In this document: in pieces, positions 36,326 through 46,000 of the stretch | Layout: the number at the start of each line of letters is the position of its first letter | How positions within the stretch are numbered: the first letter of the stretch is position 1 | Assembly (NCBI RefSeq): GCF_001270265.1 | Contig: NZ_LGAP01000014.1 | Coordinates: 102,061 to 166,060, forward strand | Source of the DNA: Ensifer adhaerens | GTDB lineage: Bacteria; Pseudomonadota; Alphaproteobacteria; Rhizobiales; Rhizobiaceae | Direction: 5' to 3' | DNA length: 64,000 nucleotides | Notes under the pieces: generated by a model | Database searches by the model: none | What the model saw: only the letters and a program-made list of their open reading frames with translations | What the model was told of the DNA's origin: nothing | Translations under genes and position numbers: made by a program

Positions 36326-37183
36326 CTATTGAAGGTCGTAGGCCCTGACATAGTCGATGAACATGTGGGATGGATCCGGCGCCTGGTCGGCGGTTTTTTC
36401 GACGAGCGCGAGGTTGAGCAGCACGTACATCGGCTGCCGGTGTTCAGGCCGTGTTTCGGCCGTCCACACGAGTTTCCGATCGAAATACATCCGGATGAAC
36501 TGAGAATCGATCTTCACCCCATAGGTATGAAAATCTCCGGGGTCGGCATCGCGAAATACCTCGATCCGGCTGAATTGGGAATCGTCCTTGTCACCGCGAT
36601 GCCAGACATGGATGACCGAGGAATAGCCTTCCGGCTTGTCGCCGTAGAATTCCATCACGTCGATCTCGGCCGTCGACTTCGAGCGGTCCTTGCCGATCAG
36701 CCAGAAGGCGGGCCACACGCCAGGGCCGACCGGCAAACGCGCGCGCATTTCGAAATAGCCGTATTGCTGGGCAAAACCATTGCCCTTGGCGTCCACTGAG
36801 GCCAGCAGGCCGGACTGCCAGTCGCCTTCCGGGTCACGCTTGGCTTCGATCCTCAGTATGCCGTTCTCGGTCTTGAACGGAGTGCGTTGACCGGGATTGG
36901 CAAAGCGAGCTCCGCCGAAATCCCCCGACCACGGCGTATGTGCGATCCACCGGGTGCCGGGGCCCCAGGCGGATACGCTCAGATCGTCGAAATTCTCGTC
37001 GAAGGTCAGCGGCATGTCGTCGATCGGAAGCTCATCGCCCGTATCGCCGGCCGTGTATCCGTCGGCATAGGCCGCCGACATAAGCATCATCAGCCACAGG
37101 CAGCCGACGACAGGCCGGATGTAAAACCGAACTGGCAGGCGGTGGGCCCGGCAAGGGCAAGCTTCGCGAACAGATGGGGTCAT
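36326..37183 (-). CDS. Secreted glycoside hydrolase family 16 (ExoK-like endo-beta-glycanase)
   Basis: 285-residue GH16 enzyme with an N-terminal hydrophobic export segment (VVGCLWLMMLMSAAYA, residues about 25-40), so periplasmic or secreted. The catalytic signature ExDxxE appears as EIDVME at 173-178 (nucleophile Glu173, acid/base Glu178), preceded by the substrate-cleft segment GPGVWPAFWLIG. The fold ends with DYVRAYDL, typical of the family. As with ExoK in succinoglycan systems it probably trims the nascent or released polymer to control length. The presence of a GH16 endo-beta-glycanase suggests beta-1,3 or beta-1,4 linkages in the backbone. Confidence 0.92.
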   Translation of the reverse strand: MTPSVREACPCRAHRLPVRFYIRPVVGCLWLMMLMSAAYADGYTAGDTGDELPIDDMPLTFDENFDDLSVSAWGPGTRWIAHTPWSGDFGGARFANPGQRTPFKTENGILRIEAKRDPEGDWQSGLLASVDAKGNGFAQQYGYFEMRARLPVGPGVWPAFWLIGKDRSKSTAEIDVMEFYGDKPEGYSSVIHVWHRGDKDDSQFSRIEVFRDADPGDFHTYGVKIDSQFIRMYFDRKLVWTAETRPEHRQPMYVLLNLALVEKTADQAPDPSHMFIDYVRAYDLQ

Positions 37184-37322
37184 GGTGCAAAACTAACGCG
37201 GCCTCCCATCAAGGGTCCATTACCGATTCAGGCCGCTGCTTTATGCGAAAGGCTTAGCCGCAGGCGTAAATACGCGACATGCCGCCTTTGATAGGATCGT
37301 TCCGGCAACTGGAATTGGTGGC

Positions 37323-38768
37323 ATGAGCTTCGAACTGATCGGCTTCGTTACCGTACTTGTGGGAGTGGGCGTCCTGATGGCGCCGATCCACTGGGCACTG
37401 ACGTTCATGGTCGTTTCGACCGCGCTCGGCTCTGCAGCCGCCATCAACCTTCCCGCGCTCGGTGGTGCATCCATCCTCGTTCCCAATGTTTTCCTGCTGT
37501 TCTTCGGCCTGCGGATCCTGATGGCCTATGGCGAGGGACCCGTGCTTGCTGCCTTCGCGCCGGCCGGTGCCGGCTTCTGGCTAATGGTGCTCACCCTTTT
37601 TGGCGTGCTGACGGCGGTCCTGTCGCCTCGCCTCTTCCAAGGCGCCGTCGACGTGATGACAGTCGAGCGATCGGTCGGCACGAGAAGTTTCATATCGCTG
37701 TCGCCGCTGCGATTTTCGTCCAACAACATAACGCAGGCCGTCTATGCGCTCGGCGGCCTTGCCTGTTTCGGATTCTGCCATGCCTATCTGCGCCGGACGG
37801 CCGCGCCGTCACACCTCGTCAACGCCATCCTCATTGCGGCAGCGGTCAACCTCGCCTTCGCGGCGGCCGACATTGTCACCTATTTCTCCGGCACCGAGTA
37901 TCTGCTGAGCGTGGTGCGGACAGCCAACTACGCCCTTCTGACCGCGGCGGAAAAAGGCGGTCTGAAGCGGATTTCCGGATCGTTCCCCGAGGCATCGGCC
38001 TTTGCCGATTACACCCTGGTCCTGTTTGGCGCCACCGCCAGCCTGTGGCTCGACCGGGTGCGTTCGCCCGCGACAGCCTTCCTCGCGACCGCCTCGCTCG
38101 CAGGGCTGGTGTTCTCCACCTCGGCGACCGCACTGCTCGGGCTTGCGGTGGTCTTCCCATTTCTCTGGATACGCGCGCTGGTGGCGGTCTTCGAGCAAAA
38201 ACGGCCGGGGCGTCCAGTCTTTCTGGCCGCTCTCTTCCTGGTCGTACCGCTCGTCATACTCACCGTCGTGAACTTGTTTCCGGAAACGGTGTCGACTGTT
38301 TACGACTTTCTCGATGAGATGCTCCTGTCAAAGGTCGACAGCCAGTCCGGCCGCGAGCGAGCAATGTGGAACGCTGCCGCCTACGAGGCCTTCGTCAACA
38401 CGTCCGGCATGGGGGCGGGCCTGGGGAGTGCACGCGCCTCGAGCTATCTGCTGGTTCTCCTTTCGAATGTCGGCGTCCTGGGGCTCGTCATTTTCTGCGT
38501 CTTTGTCACGACAATCCTGTGCGCTCGCGTGGCGTCAAGCGCTCAGTGGCGAACGGAAAGCGTTGCCGCGCTGAGGGCGGCGAAAGCCGGCTTTATCGCC
38601 GCACTCAGCACGGCTCTCGTATCGGGCACCGTCTATGACCTGGGCCTGATGTTCTACATCCTCGCCGGTAGTGTGTCGGCGCTGACATGCCGGCAAATCG
38701 CCGAGGCAAGAGCGGCAAAACCGCGGTTGGTTGATGCGACCAGTCCGCGCCGCATAGGAGGCTCGTGA
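37323..38768 (+). CDS. Wzy-like O-antigen ligase/polymerase family membrane protein
   Basis: 481-residue polytopic membrane protein with roughly 10-12 hydrophobic segments and a large periplasmic loop near residues 325-385 (ETVSTVYDFLDEML ... SGRERAMWNAAAYEAFVNTSGMGAGLGSARASS), the layout of Wzy/O-antigen-ligase proteins. It should polymerise flipped repeat units in the periplasm. The start has GGTGG 4 nt upstream. A GGCTTAGCCGCAGG element lies about 60 bp upstream (37251-37264), matching the motif before the export gene. Its stop overlaps the pyruvyltransferase-family gene (TGATG), so the two are coupled. Polymerase versus ligase cannot be settled by sequence alone. Confidence 0.85.
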   Translation: MSFELIGFVTVLVGVGVLMAPIHWALTFMVVSTALGSAAAINLPALGGASILVPNVFLLFFGLRILMAYGEGPVLAAFAPAGAGFWLMVLTLFGVLTAVLSPRLFQGAVDVMTVERSVGTRSFISLSPLRFSSNNITQAVYALGGLACFGFCHAYLRRTAAPSHLVNAILIAAAVNLAFAAADIVTYFSGTEYLLSVVRTANYALLTAAEKGGLKRISGSFPEASAFADYTLVLFGATASLWLDRVRSPATAFLATASLAGLVFSTSATALLGLAVVFPFLWIRALVAVFEQKRPGRPVFLAALFLVVPLVILTVVNLFPETVSTVYDFLDEMLLSKVDSQSGRERAMWNAAAYEAFVNTSGMGAGLGSARASSYLLVLLSNVGVLGLVIFCVFVTTILCARVASSAQWRTESVAALRAAKAGFIAALSTALVSGTVYDLGLMFYILAGSVSALTCRQIAEARAAKPRLVDATSPRRIGGS

Positions 38769-40051
38769 TGAAGATCGTCATCTTCAACGTCAAATATAGC
38801 GAAAACCTCGGCGACGGCATTCTTGCCCAGTGCCTGGAGACGGCGCTGGCGCGCGGCGGCGGGGGGTTGGAGGTCAAGACGATCGATCTCGCCGGCAGGA
38901 CAGCTTTCGGTACCGGCGGTGGCGGGCGGCGCCGGCTGTTGTTGAAGGTGCTGCAAGCACTGCCGTCATTCGCGCGTCGGCTGGTCGTAAGGCAAGCACT
39001 TGGTCCGACACTCCGCCGATTACAAGTCGAATGGCAGAAGGAGATCGACGATGCCGATGCTGTTGTCATCGGCGGGGGAAACCTGTTTCAGGACGATGAT
39101 CTGAACTTTCCGCTCAAGGTCGGCGCAGCGCTCGATTGCGTCAAACGCAGCGGCAAGCCATTGGCTGTCTATGCCGTCGGCACCAGCCGGGACTGGTCGT
39201 CGCGGGCAAGGCAGCTCTTCGGCGTGCTCGAGGAAAGCCAACTCGTCCACGTCTCGGTTCGCGATACCATTGCCGGCCGCAACTGGCTCGGCCATTTTCC
39301 AGCCGGGCCGCACGCCCGGATACTGCCCGACCCCGGGTTGCTCGTTCGCGAGATCGTCGCAAGCCACGCACTCGAGCCGCTGAAAGTCGATGACCGGGCA
39401 ATCGGTATCTGCGTCACCGATCCGCTCATCCTGCGGCGTCATTCCAGCCACGGTTCGCAAGGAATTCCGTTCCGACACGCCGATGACTATCACCAATTGC
39501 TCGACCTGATGCTCGATGCCGGATATCGCGTCTGCCTCTTCACCAATGGAGCGCAGGAAGACCAGGCCTTTGCGCGGCGCGTTCTCAACGGCGGGGGTCT
39601 CGCTGCCCATATCGACAGCGGTAATCTCTATCTCGCCCCTCGCCCCAAGACGCCCGAGGAACTGATCCACATCCTCGCATCGACTCAGGTCATACTGGCG
39701 CATCGCCTGCACGCCTGCATCGCCGCCTATTCCCTCGGCGTGCCACAGGTCGGTCTTGGCTGGGATCCAAAAGTCGACGGCTTCTTCCAGTTCGTCGGCC
39801 GGTCGGAATATTTTGCCGGAGAAGCCGATATCTCCGCACAGCATGTGGCCTCGCTGCTTGAGGAGGCGGCGCGCAAGGGCATCGACCCCGCGGTCCACGG
39901 CTCGGTCCTCCATCAGGCCCGCGAAGGCATCAGCCAGCTGCAAGATTGCCTGGTAGCACATCAAAACCGCGGCGTGAGCCGGAAGACCCAGCCAGTGGTT
40001 GCGACGAACGACAGAGGCATGGCCGACTACGCCTGGTCAAACGGTCTCTAG
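38768..40051 (+). CDS. Polysaccharide pyruvyl transferase family protein
   Basis: 427-residue cytoplasmic protein of the PS_pyruv_trans family (CsaB/WcaK/ExoV-type). Features: MKIVIFNVKYSENLGDGILAQCLE at the N-terminus, DADAVVIGGGNLFQDDDLNFP near 97-117, and ASTQVILAHRLHACIAAYSLGVPQVGLGWDPKVDGFF near 310-346, which holds the family HxHxxI-like region. AGGAGG sits 6 nt before the ATG at 38768; the GTG at 38765 is one codon earlier. Likely transfers pyruvate from PEP to a sugar of the repeat unit, giving an acidic polymer; some family members have other roles. Confidence 0.88.
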   Translation: MKIVIFNVKYSENLGDGILAQCLETALARGGGGLEVKTIDLAGRTAFGTGGGGRRRLLLKVLQALPSFARRLVVRQALGPTLRRLQVEWQKEIDDADAVVIGGGNLFQDDDLNFPLKVGAALDCVKRSGKPLAVYAVGTSRDWSSRARQLFGVLEESQLVHVSVRDTIAGRNWLGHFPAGPHARILPDPGLLVREIVASHALEPLKVDDRAIGICVTDPLILRRHSSHGSQGIPFRHADDYHQLLDLMLDAGYRVCLFTNGAQEDQAFARRVLNGGGLAAHIDSGNLYLAPRPKTPEELIHILASTQVILAHRLHACIAAYSLGVPQVGLGWDPKVDGFFQFVGRSEYFAGEADISAQHVASLLEEAARKGIDPAVHGSVLHQAREGISQLQDCLVAHQNRGVSRKTQPVVATNDRGMADYAWSNGL

Positions 40052-40272
40052 CCATCACGGGTCACGCCCACTGCGGCGCGCGGCCTTCGGCACGGCCGAC
40101 GCTTAAAGCACAAGCGCTTCAGCCTCTTACCACCGGCCCCACCCAGCCGGATTAAGCTCATATCGATGTGATTTCCCACCATTACTAACCATCTTGGGTA
40201 ATATTCCTAACCACCGGTTGTTTGCTATATACTTAAGTACAATCGAAAAGATCGAAGAGAGAGTGCGCCTTT
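40052..40272. promoter_or_regulatory. Upstream region of the Crp/Fnr regulator gene
   Basis: 221 bases. The second half is distinctly AT-richer and carries two CTAACC words about 22 bp apart (ACTAACCATC near 40182 and CCTAACCACC near 40208; GGTTAG on the other strand), loosely matching the TTAG motif of the EPS promoters. TTTGCTATATACTTAAG (40219-40235) could contain a -10 box. Probably the promoter of the regulator gene, possibly autoregulated. Confidence 0.4.
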
Positions 40273-40989
40273 ATGGTGGGGCAACTTGGGGCATTAACAG
40301 GCTCGTCAGTGTATCGCGAACCGTCGAGTTTCGACACAGACCAGCGGAAGTCGGAACTCTCCATCGCGCGAAAGCGGGTGTTCCCGGCGGGCTCGATTCT
40401 CTTCGAGCCCGAAGGTAGATCATGCGTTCTGTTCTTCATCTCCGGCTGGAGCGTCAGCCGCAAGATTCTGGCGAACGGTACCCGCATTGTCATCGAATTC
40501 ATGCTGCGCGGCGACATGGTTTGGACCTTGTCTTCGGACATGACGCAGGAAACGATCCAGGCACTTTCCGACGTTACCGCCTACGAGTTCCCGGTGCCTC
40601 CCGGCACCAGGGGACCCGATTTGTCGCCCAGGATCCAGCAGAACTTCGTGCACGAGATGCTCAAGCGCCAGGCCAGACTGACAGAGCGGTTGGCAAACAT
40701 CGCACGTCGCGACGCGTTGGAGCGTACTGGGCACCTTCTGCTCGAGCTCGCAGTCCGGGCGGGTAAACCCGACAGGCCGGGATTTGACGGCTTCGAATGC
40801 CCGCTGACGCAGTCCGACATCGGCGACGCCGTCGGACTGTCGTCCGTGCACATCAATCGCGTTCTGAAGGAGATGAGGCTGAAGGGATTGTTATCCTTCA
40901 GGAATGGCATCGTCGAATTTCTCGACCGCAGACGGCTGGCCGAACTGGTCGACTTCGATCCGGGCTATCTCAGCACGAATCCCGGTTGA
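40273..40989 (+). CDS. Crp/Fnr family transcriptional regulator
   Basis: 238-residue regulator. Cyclic-nucleotide-binding-like beta barrel about residues 35-120 (RVFPAGSILFEPEGRSCVLFFISGWSVSRKIL, MLRGDMVWTL), dimerisation helix about 125-150, and a winged helix-turn-helix about 175-225 (LTQSDIGDAVGLSSVHINRVLKEMRLKGLLSF). It has no Fnr-type N-terminal cysteine cluster, and the cAMP-contacting RxS pair of Crp is not evident, so its ligand is unknown. It sits immediately after the EPS locus, on the same strand, and is a natural candidate regulator of it. The Shine-Dalgarno (GAGAG about 11 nt upstream) is weak. Confidence 0.9.
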   Translation: MVGQLGALTGSSVYREPSSFDTDQRKSELSIARKRVFPAGSILFEPEGRSCVLFFISGWSVSRKILANGTRIVIEFMLRGDMVWTLSSDMTQETIQALSDVTAYEFPVPPGTRGPDLSPRIQQNFVHEMLKRQARLTERLANIARRDALERTGHLLLELAVRAGKPDRPGFDGFECPLTQSDIGDAVGLSSVHINRVLKEMRLKGLLSFRNGIVEFLDRRRLAELVDFDPGYLSTNPG

Positions 40990-41157
40990 TTCCTTGCTGG
41001 TCCTTTAACCTGTGTTAATGCGTACTTCCAATATATGTGATCTGATTGCCAATCTATAATAACAAAATATGAGAGGAACCTGAAGGAATACTAATACCAA
41101 TACTTGTATCTAGAATATTTACACCCATGAAAATAAGAATAAGAAGGAGCAAATTCA
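40990..41157 (+). promoter_or_regulatory. AT-rich leader/promoter of the LuxR-type regulator gene
   Basis: 168 bases, strikingly AT-rich compared with everything around it. Contains TTTAACCTGTGTTAA (inverted TTAAC/GTTAA halves, 41006-41020), several TATAAT-like words (AATCTATAATAACAAAATATG) and a purine-rich Shine-Dalgarno AAGAAGGAG 9 nt before the ATG. Suggests a strongly regulated or nucleoid-protein-bound promoter with a long untranslated leader. Confidence 0.5.
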
Positions 41158-41925
41158 ATGGATATTCGCACAGCAACAATTGCAAGAAACACCACGACGC
41201 GGCCGACATCCTTCCCAAGCGTGCTGGAACAGCGTCTGCCCCAAAGCCTGGCAGGTTCTGATATGACCGATCAGGAGGAGGACCTCGACTACATCCTGCT
41301 CATCGACCCTCGAGCTCTCGACCGGGAGTGTCTGTCGAAAAGCCTGACGGGCTACGACCCCGGGCTGACGATCGTCACCGTCGGATCGTTTGACGAATGG
41401 CGCAGCCGCAAGCTGCAGACCGACCCTTCCGCAATTCTTCTTATCGTCGGCGGCAGCAAAGTGGGCGACCTTGCAGTCTGCGAAAAGATCGAGACGCTGG
41501 TTGAGAAGTTCAAGTACAGCCCGGTGATCGTGGTCGCCGAAACGGATGAACTCGGCCAGATTCTCAAAGCATTGGAATGCGGTGCCCGTGGCTACATTCC
41601 AAGCAATGTCGGCATCAATGTCGCTGCCGAAGCGATTGCGCTTGCGCGCGCTGGTGGCGTCTTCGTTCCGGCAAGCAGCATCCTGACGATGAGAGAGGCA
41701 ATCAACTCCGTCGTGAATGGCGCCCGTTGCTCCGACAGCCTGTTCACGCCGCGGGAAATCGAAGTTGCCGAAGCCTTGCGCCGTGGAAAGGCAAACAAGA
41801 TCATCGCCTATGAGATGGATCTGTGTGAAAGCACCGTGAAGGTTCACATCAGAAACATCATGAAAAAGCTGAACGCGACCAACCGCACCGAGGTCGCCTA
41901 CAAGATCAGGGAGTTCATGAAGTAG
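41158..41925 (+). CDS. LuxR family transcriptional regulator with degenerate receiver domain
   Basis: 255 residues. C-terminal LuxR/FixJ helix-turn-helix about 190-250 (LFTPREIEVAEALRRGKANKIIAYEMDLCESTVKVHIRNIMKKLNATNR). N-terminal part folds like a receiver (DYILLIDPRALDRECLSKSL; GARGYIPSN), but where the phospho-acceptor Asp should end strand beta3 the sequence reads AILLIVGGS, and the conserved Lys of the GY(I/L)xK region is missing. It therefore probably acts without phosphorylation, responding to a partner or to its own level. Position after the Crp-like gene suggests a role in EPS/NRPS control. No adjacent kinase. Confidence 0.9.
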   Translation: MDIRTATIARNTTTRPTSFPSVLEQRLPQSLAGSDMTDQEEDLDYILLIDPRALDRECLSKSLTGYDPGLTIVTVGSFDEWRSRKLQTDPSAILLIVGGSKVGDLAVCEKIETLVEKFKYSPVIVVAETDELGQILKALECGARGYIPSNVGINVAAEAIALARAGGVFVPASSILTMREAINSVVNGARCSDSLFTPREIEVAEALRRGKANKIIAYEMDLCESTVKVHIRNIMKKLNATNRTEVAYKIREFMK

Positions 41926-42215
41926 GCCGGCTGTCGCAAACGACCCGGTAGACCTCACGAACAATGACGGCGCCGACAGGCGTGTTTTGATCACCGTCTG
42001 CTGACGGCGGCTCTGACCGACTGACACGTCCCTCCTATGTCCGGCCATGCGGCCGGCATGGGTAGACGTGTGCGGCGATGAAGTCACCCGCCTTCGCCAG
42101 GCTTGGCAAGAGCTTGACGTGGAGGTCTTGTTTCAGCGCGCCGATTGGCCTTCAAGCCGGTCTGTGTTGATGACCTGCGTTCCGAAGAGCGGGTGGAGAT
42201 ACGTATGCGCCTCCG
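41926..42215. other. Intergenic region with no recognisable content
   Basis: 290 bases between the LuxR-type gene and the convergent DUF922 gene. I see no family-like frame, strong hairpin with T tract, or repeat. A 63-codon plus-strand frame crosses it without a ribosome site. Confidence 0.4.
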
Positions 42216-42824
42216 TCAACGACTTCCGGCACCATTGACGAGTTTGAGGATGAGCTGGTGGATATTGCCGCCGTCGCTGAGTTCGACCCGGTCGAAGTCC
42301 CGGCTCCTCTGGCGTTGAGCAACGGACAGCTCGCCCAGACGCCTTGTCAGCTCGGTCCTGATCTTGCGGCAGTTGGGGTCAGCGTCAACCGAGAGCCCGA
42401 CCGACGTGCTTTCTATCGCCTTGACCAGATCCTTGATGAAGTCGCCATGTACCAGCTCGTGCCTGCGAACACCTGAGATAAAGGTGTCCCAATTCTGCGC
42501 AATGGCTCCCTGCAGCGGCCGCGACGGCTTCGGCAGCGTATAGGTGATGATGAGCTTCGGCTTGGCCGAAACAAGCGTGCAGGCGTTGCCCTGCGGCTCA
42601 TATTTCCTGGTCCAGGTCAGTTTGAAATCGGTGTGAGCAATGGCGCGAACCAGTCCGCCGACCTTTGGTCCCCGCTCGCCGATCGACGCATAAAGCTCGG
42701 GCCCCGTCTGGCCCGAGATCGCATAGGTGCGGTCCTTTTCGACCGCCTGCCATTCCGCATGCGCCATGCGCGGCAACGAAAATGTGCAGATCATCATGCT
42801 GCAGAAGAGAACGTCTAGCTTCAC
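42216..42824 (-). CDS. DUF922 domain-containing putative Zn-dependent protease
   Basis: 202-residue secreted protein from a GTG at 42824, with AGGGG 7 nt upstream. Signal peptide VKLDVLFCSMMICTFSLPRMAHA, so periplasmic. The mature domain fits DUF922, whose zinc-protease-like motif here reads RRHELVHGDF (HELVH, an HExxH site). The longer frame to 42896 would bury the signal peptide and is rejected. Substrate unknown. It is isolated, with the RND efflux operon on the same strand about 170 bp upstream. Confidence 0.8.
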   Translation of the reverse strand: MKLDVLFCSMMICTFSLPRMAHAEWQAVEKDRTYAISGQTGPELYASIGERGPKVGGLVRAIAHTDFKLTWTRKYEPQGNACTLVSAKPKLIITYTLPKPSRPLQGAIAQNWDTFISGVRRHELVHGDFIKDLVKAIESTSVGLSVDADPNCRKIRTELTRRLGELSVAQRQRSRDFDRVELSDGGNIHQLILKLVNGAGSR

Positions 42825-43057
42825 CCGAATCCCCTGGAAGGCAAACCTGAATACGGGCGACCCTACAACACAACTCGCCGATCGGCACCGGCTCAAGCAG
42901 AAAAGCGGCCGCAGGTTTTCACGTTCGTGCGCCCGCCTTCATTCAACCGACATTTCTGGGGCCGCCGAACTTGCAACAACTTCGGCGGCCGCCCTGTCAT
43001 TTGATCCTATCAACCGCCGGCCGACGACGGCATTGGATGTCATCCTCGTCGGCAGTG

Positions 43058-46000
43058 CTATTCGGCAGCGACCGCAGGCGGATAGATCATCGGCACGGCG
43101 GGCTCGGCTTCACCCGTTTGAGCGGTTTCCGGCTCGGGCGTCTGCTTCTTCGGCTCCCGGCCGAAGAACAGCGCGTAGCCAGCCGGCAGCACCAGAATTG
43201 TCAGAACAGTGGCGACAAGGATGCCGCCCATCATCGCATAGGCCAAAGGCCCCCAGAACACGCCGCGCGAGATCGGGATCAGCGCCAGAACCGCTGTCAG
43301 CGCCGTCAGCATGATCGGACGGAACCGGCGCACCGCCGATCCGATGATGGCTTCGGAGCGATCCATGCCCGCAGCGATATCCTGATCGATCTGGTCCACC
43401 AGGATGATCGAGTTGCGCATAATGATGCCGAGCAGCGCGATAACCCCGAGGATTGCGACGAAACCGAAGGGCGCGCCGCTGATCAGCAGTGCTGCCGCCG
43501 CCCCGATAATGCCGAGCGGACCGGTTGCCAGAACCAGCATCGCCTTGCCGAAATGCTGGAGCTGGACCATCAGCAGCACGACGATGACGGCCAGCATGAT
43601 CGGTGCCTTGGCGGCGATCGAGCCTTGGCTCTCGGCTGCGTCTTCGGCGCCGCCCTGGATATTGATGCTGTATCCGGGGGAAAGACTGTCGCGCAGAACC
43701 TGCATGTCGCCATACATCTTCAACGCCACATCATTCGGCTGCACACCGTCGGGCAGGGTGCCGCGAACGGTAATCGTCGGCAGGCGATCCCTCCGCCATT
43801 CGATGCCTTGTTCGAGCACCGGCACGACCTTGGCCACCTGCGACAGCGGAACGAAACTGCCGAAATCGGTGGGGATATAGATGGACTCCACCGACGACAA
43901 CAGCGCGCGCGTGGCATCCGGTTCACGGGCGACGATCGAGACCGTCTCCTCGCCATCGCGGAAGTTGTCCAGCGGCACGCCGGACATGGTGGCCTGCAGC
44001 ATCTGCCGGACACGCTGCGAGGTGACGCCGAGCGCACGGGCGCGATCCTGGTCGATCACCAGCTTCATCGCCGTCACCGGCTCCAGCCAGTCGTCATGCA
44101 CGGCGCCGAGCTGCGGGTTTTCCGCGAACTTCGCCTTGACCTGATCGGCGATGCGGCGAACCTCCTGGCGATCCGGCCCCATCACGCGCATCTGCACCGG
44201 CCAGCCGGTCGGCGGGCCAAGGAAGAGGCGATCGACCTTGGAGCGAATCGACGGGAAATCCTCGGCGAGGATCTTGCGCAGCTTGACGATCAGCCGTTCG
44301 CGCGCCGGCTCGTCATTGGCCATGACGAGGAGCTGGGCGAAATTCGGATTGCGCAGTTGCTGGTCGAGCGGCAGGAAGAAGCGTGGGGCACCTTCGCCGA
44401 TATAGGTCGCAATGAAGCGCTTGTCCGCATCGTCCATCATCCGCGCTTCGAGCGTCTTGGCCTGGGTCTCGACCTCTTTGATGCTGGTGCCTTCCGGCAG
44501 CCACAGATCGACGAGGATTTCCGGCCGGGAGGATTGCGGGAAGAAGTTCTTCGGAATGAACTGGAATGCCCACAGGCTCACGACGAAAGCGGCGAGCGTC
44601 ATCGACAGAACGATGATGCGATGCCGGACCGCCCAGGACACCGTCGAACGCAGACGCCGATAGAAGCGTGTGTCGAAGACATCGTGGTGGCCGCCGGCAT
44701 GGTTGCGCTGCTTCAGAATCATATTGCCGAGCCACGGCGTGAAATAGACGGCAACGAACCACGAGACCACCAGGGCGATGCCGACCACATAGAACAGCGA
44801 GCGGACATATTCGCCCGCCGTCGAGGCGGCAAAGCCAACCGGAATGAAGCCGGCGGTGGTGATGAGCGTGCCGGTCAGCATCGGGAAGGCCGTCGAGGAG
44901 TAGGCGAAACTTGCGGCCTCGACCTTGACGAGCCCCTCCTCCAGCTTGCGCTCCATCATTTCAACGACGATCATCGCGTCGTCGACCAAAAGCCCGAGCG
45001 CAATGATGAGCGCCCCAAGCGAGATGCGCTGCAGGTCGATGCCAAGCTCGTACATGATGGCAAAGGTCGCCGCGAGCACCAGCGGGATGGTGATGGCGAT
45101 CACCAGGCCGGAGCGCCAGCCGATCGACAGGAATGAGACGACAAGGACGATCACCAGCGCTTCGCCGAGCGCCTTCATGAATTCGCCGACAGCTTCCGTG
45201 ACCACTTCCGGCTGGTTGGAGATCTGGTCGACGACGACACCGTAAGGCAAAGCGGCCTCGAAACGCTGATAGGTCTCTTCGACGGCAGTGCCGACATCGG
45301 TAACCTTGAAACCCTTGGCCATCACTACGCCGATCTGCACGCTGTCCTGACCGTTGAAGCGGAATTTGCGCGAATAGGGATCCTCAAGCCCAGACGTGAC
45401 GGTGGCGATATCGCCGAGGCGGGTGACTTGCTCGCCGGCCCGCAGGCTGAGGTTCCTGAGATCCTCGACCTTGTCGAGGCCGCCATCGACGGAAATGCGC
45501 ACGGAGCGCGCACCGGTATCGACCGAGCCCGCCGGATCGACATTGTTCTGTCCGGCGATCGTATTCCTAAGATCGTTGAGCGTCAGACCGCGCGCGGCCA
45601 ACACCTTGGAGGAGACGTCGATATAGATCTTCTCGGGTTGGTCGCCGATGATCACCGCCTTCTCGACGCCCGGCGTCGTCAAAAGCATGTCACGCGCCTC
45701 GATCGCAAACTTCTTCAGCTCGGGATAGCTGTAACCGTCGCCGCTCACTGAATGCAGGGTGATGAAGGTGTCGCCGAACTCGTCGTTGAAATACGGCCCG
45801 AGCAGCCCTTCGGGCAGTTCATTGGCGATATCGCCGATCTTCTTGCGAACTTGGTAGAACGCGTCAGCCACCTGCTCAGCATTGGTGTCGCCCTCGACCT
45901 GCAGGGTGATGATCGCGCTGCCGGCGCGGGTATAGGAGCGCACGAAATCGAGATGCGGGGTCTCCTGCAGCTTGCGCTCGATCTTGTTGACGACCTGGTC

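Noticed and set aside
40194..40418. 74-codon plus-strand frame before the Crp-like gene
   Set aside because: Out of frame with the regulator, overlaps its start, and has no recognisable product.
42825..42896. N-terminal extension of the DUF922 protein
   Set aside because: It would place 24 residues before a normal signal peptide; the GTG at 42824 has a proper Shine-Dalgarno.
42971..45136. 721-codon plus-strand open frame
   Set aside because: Antisense to the RND permease gene; His/Asp/Arg-rich composition typical of a shadow frame.
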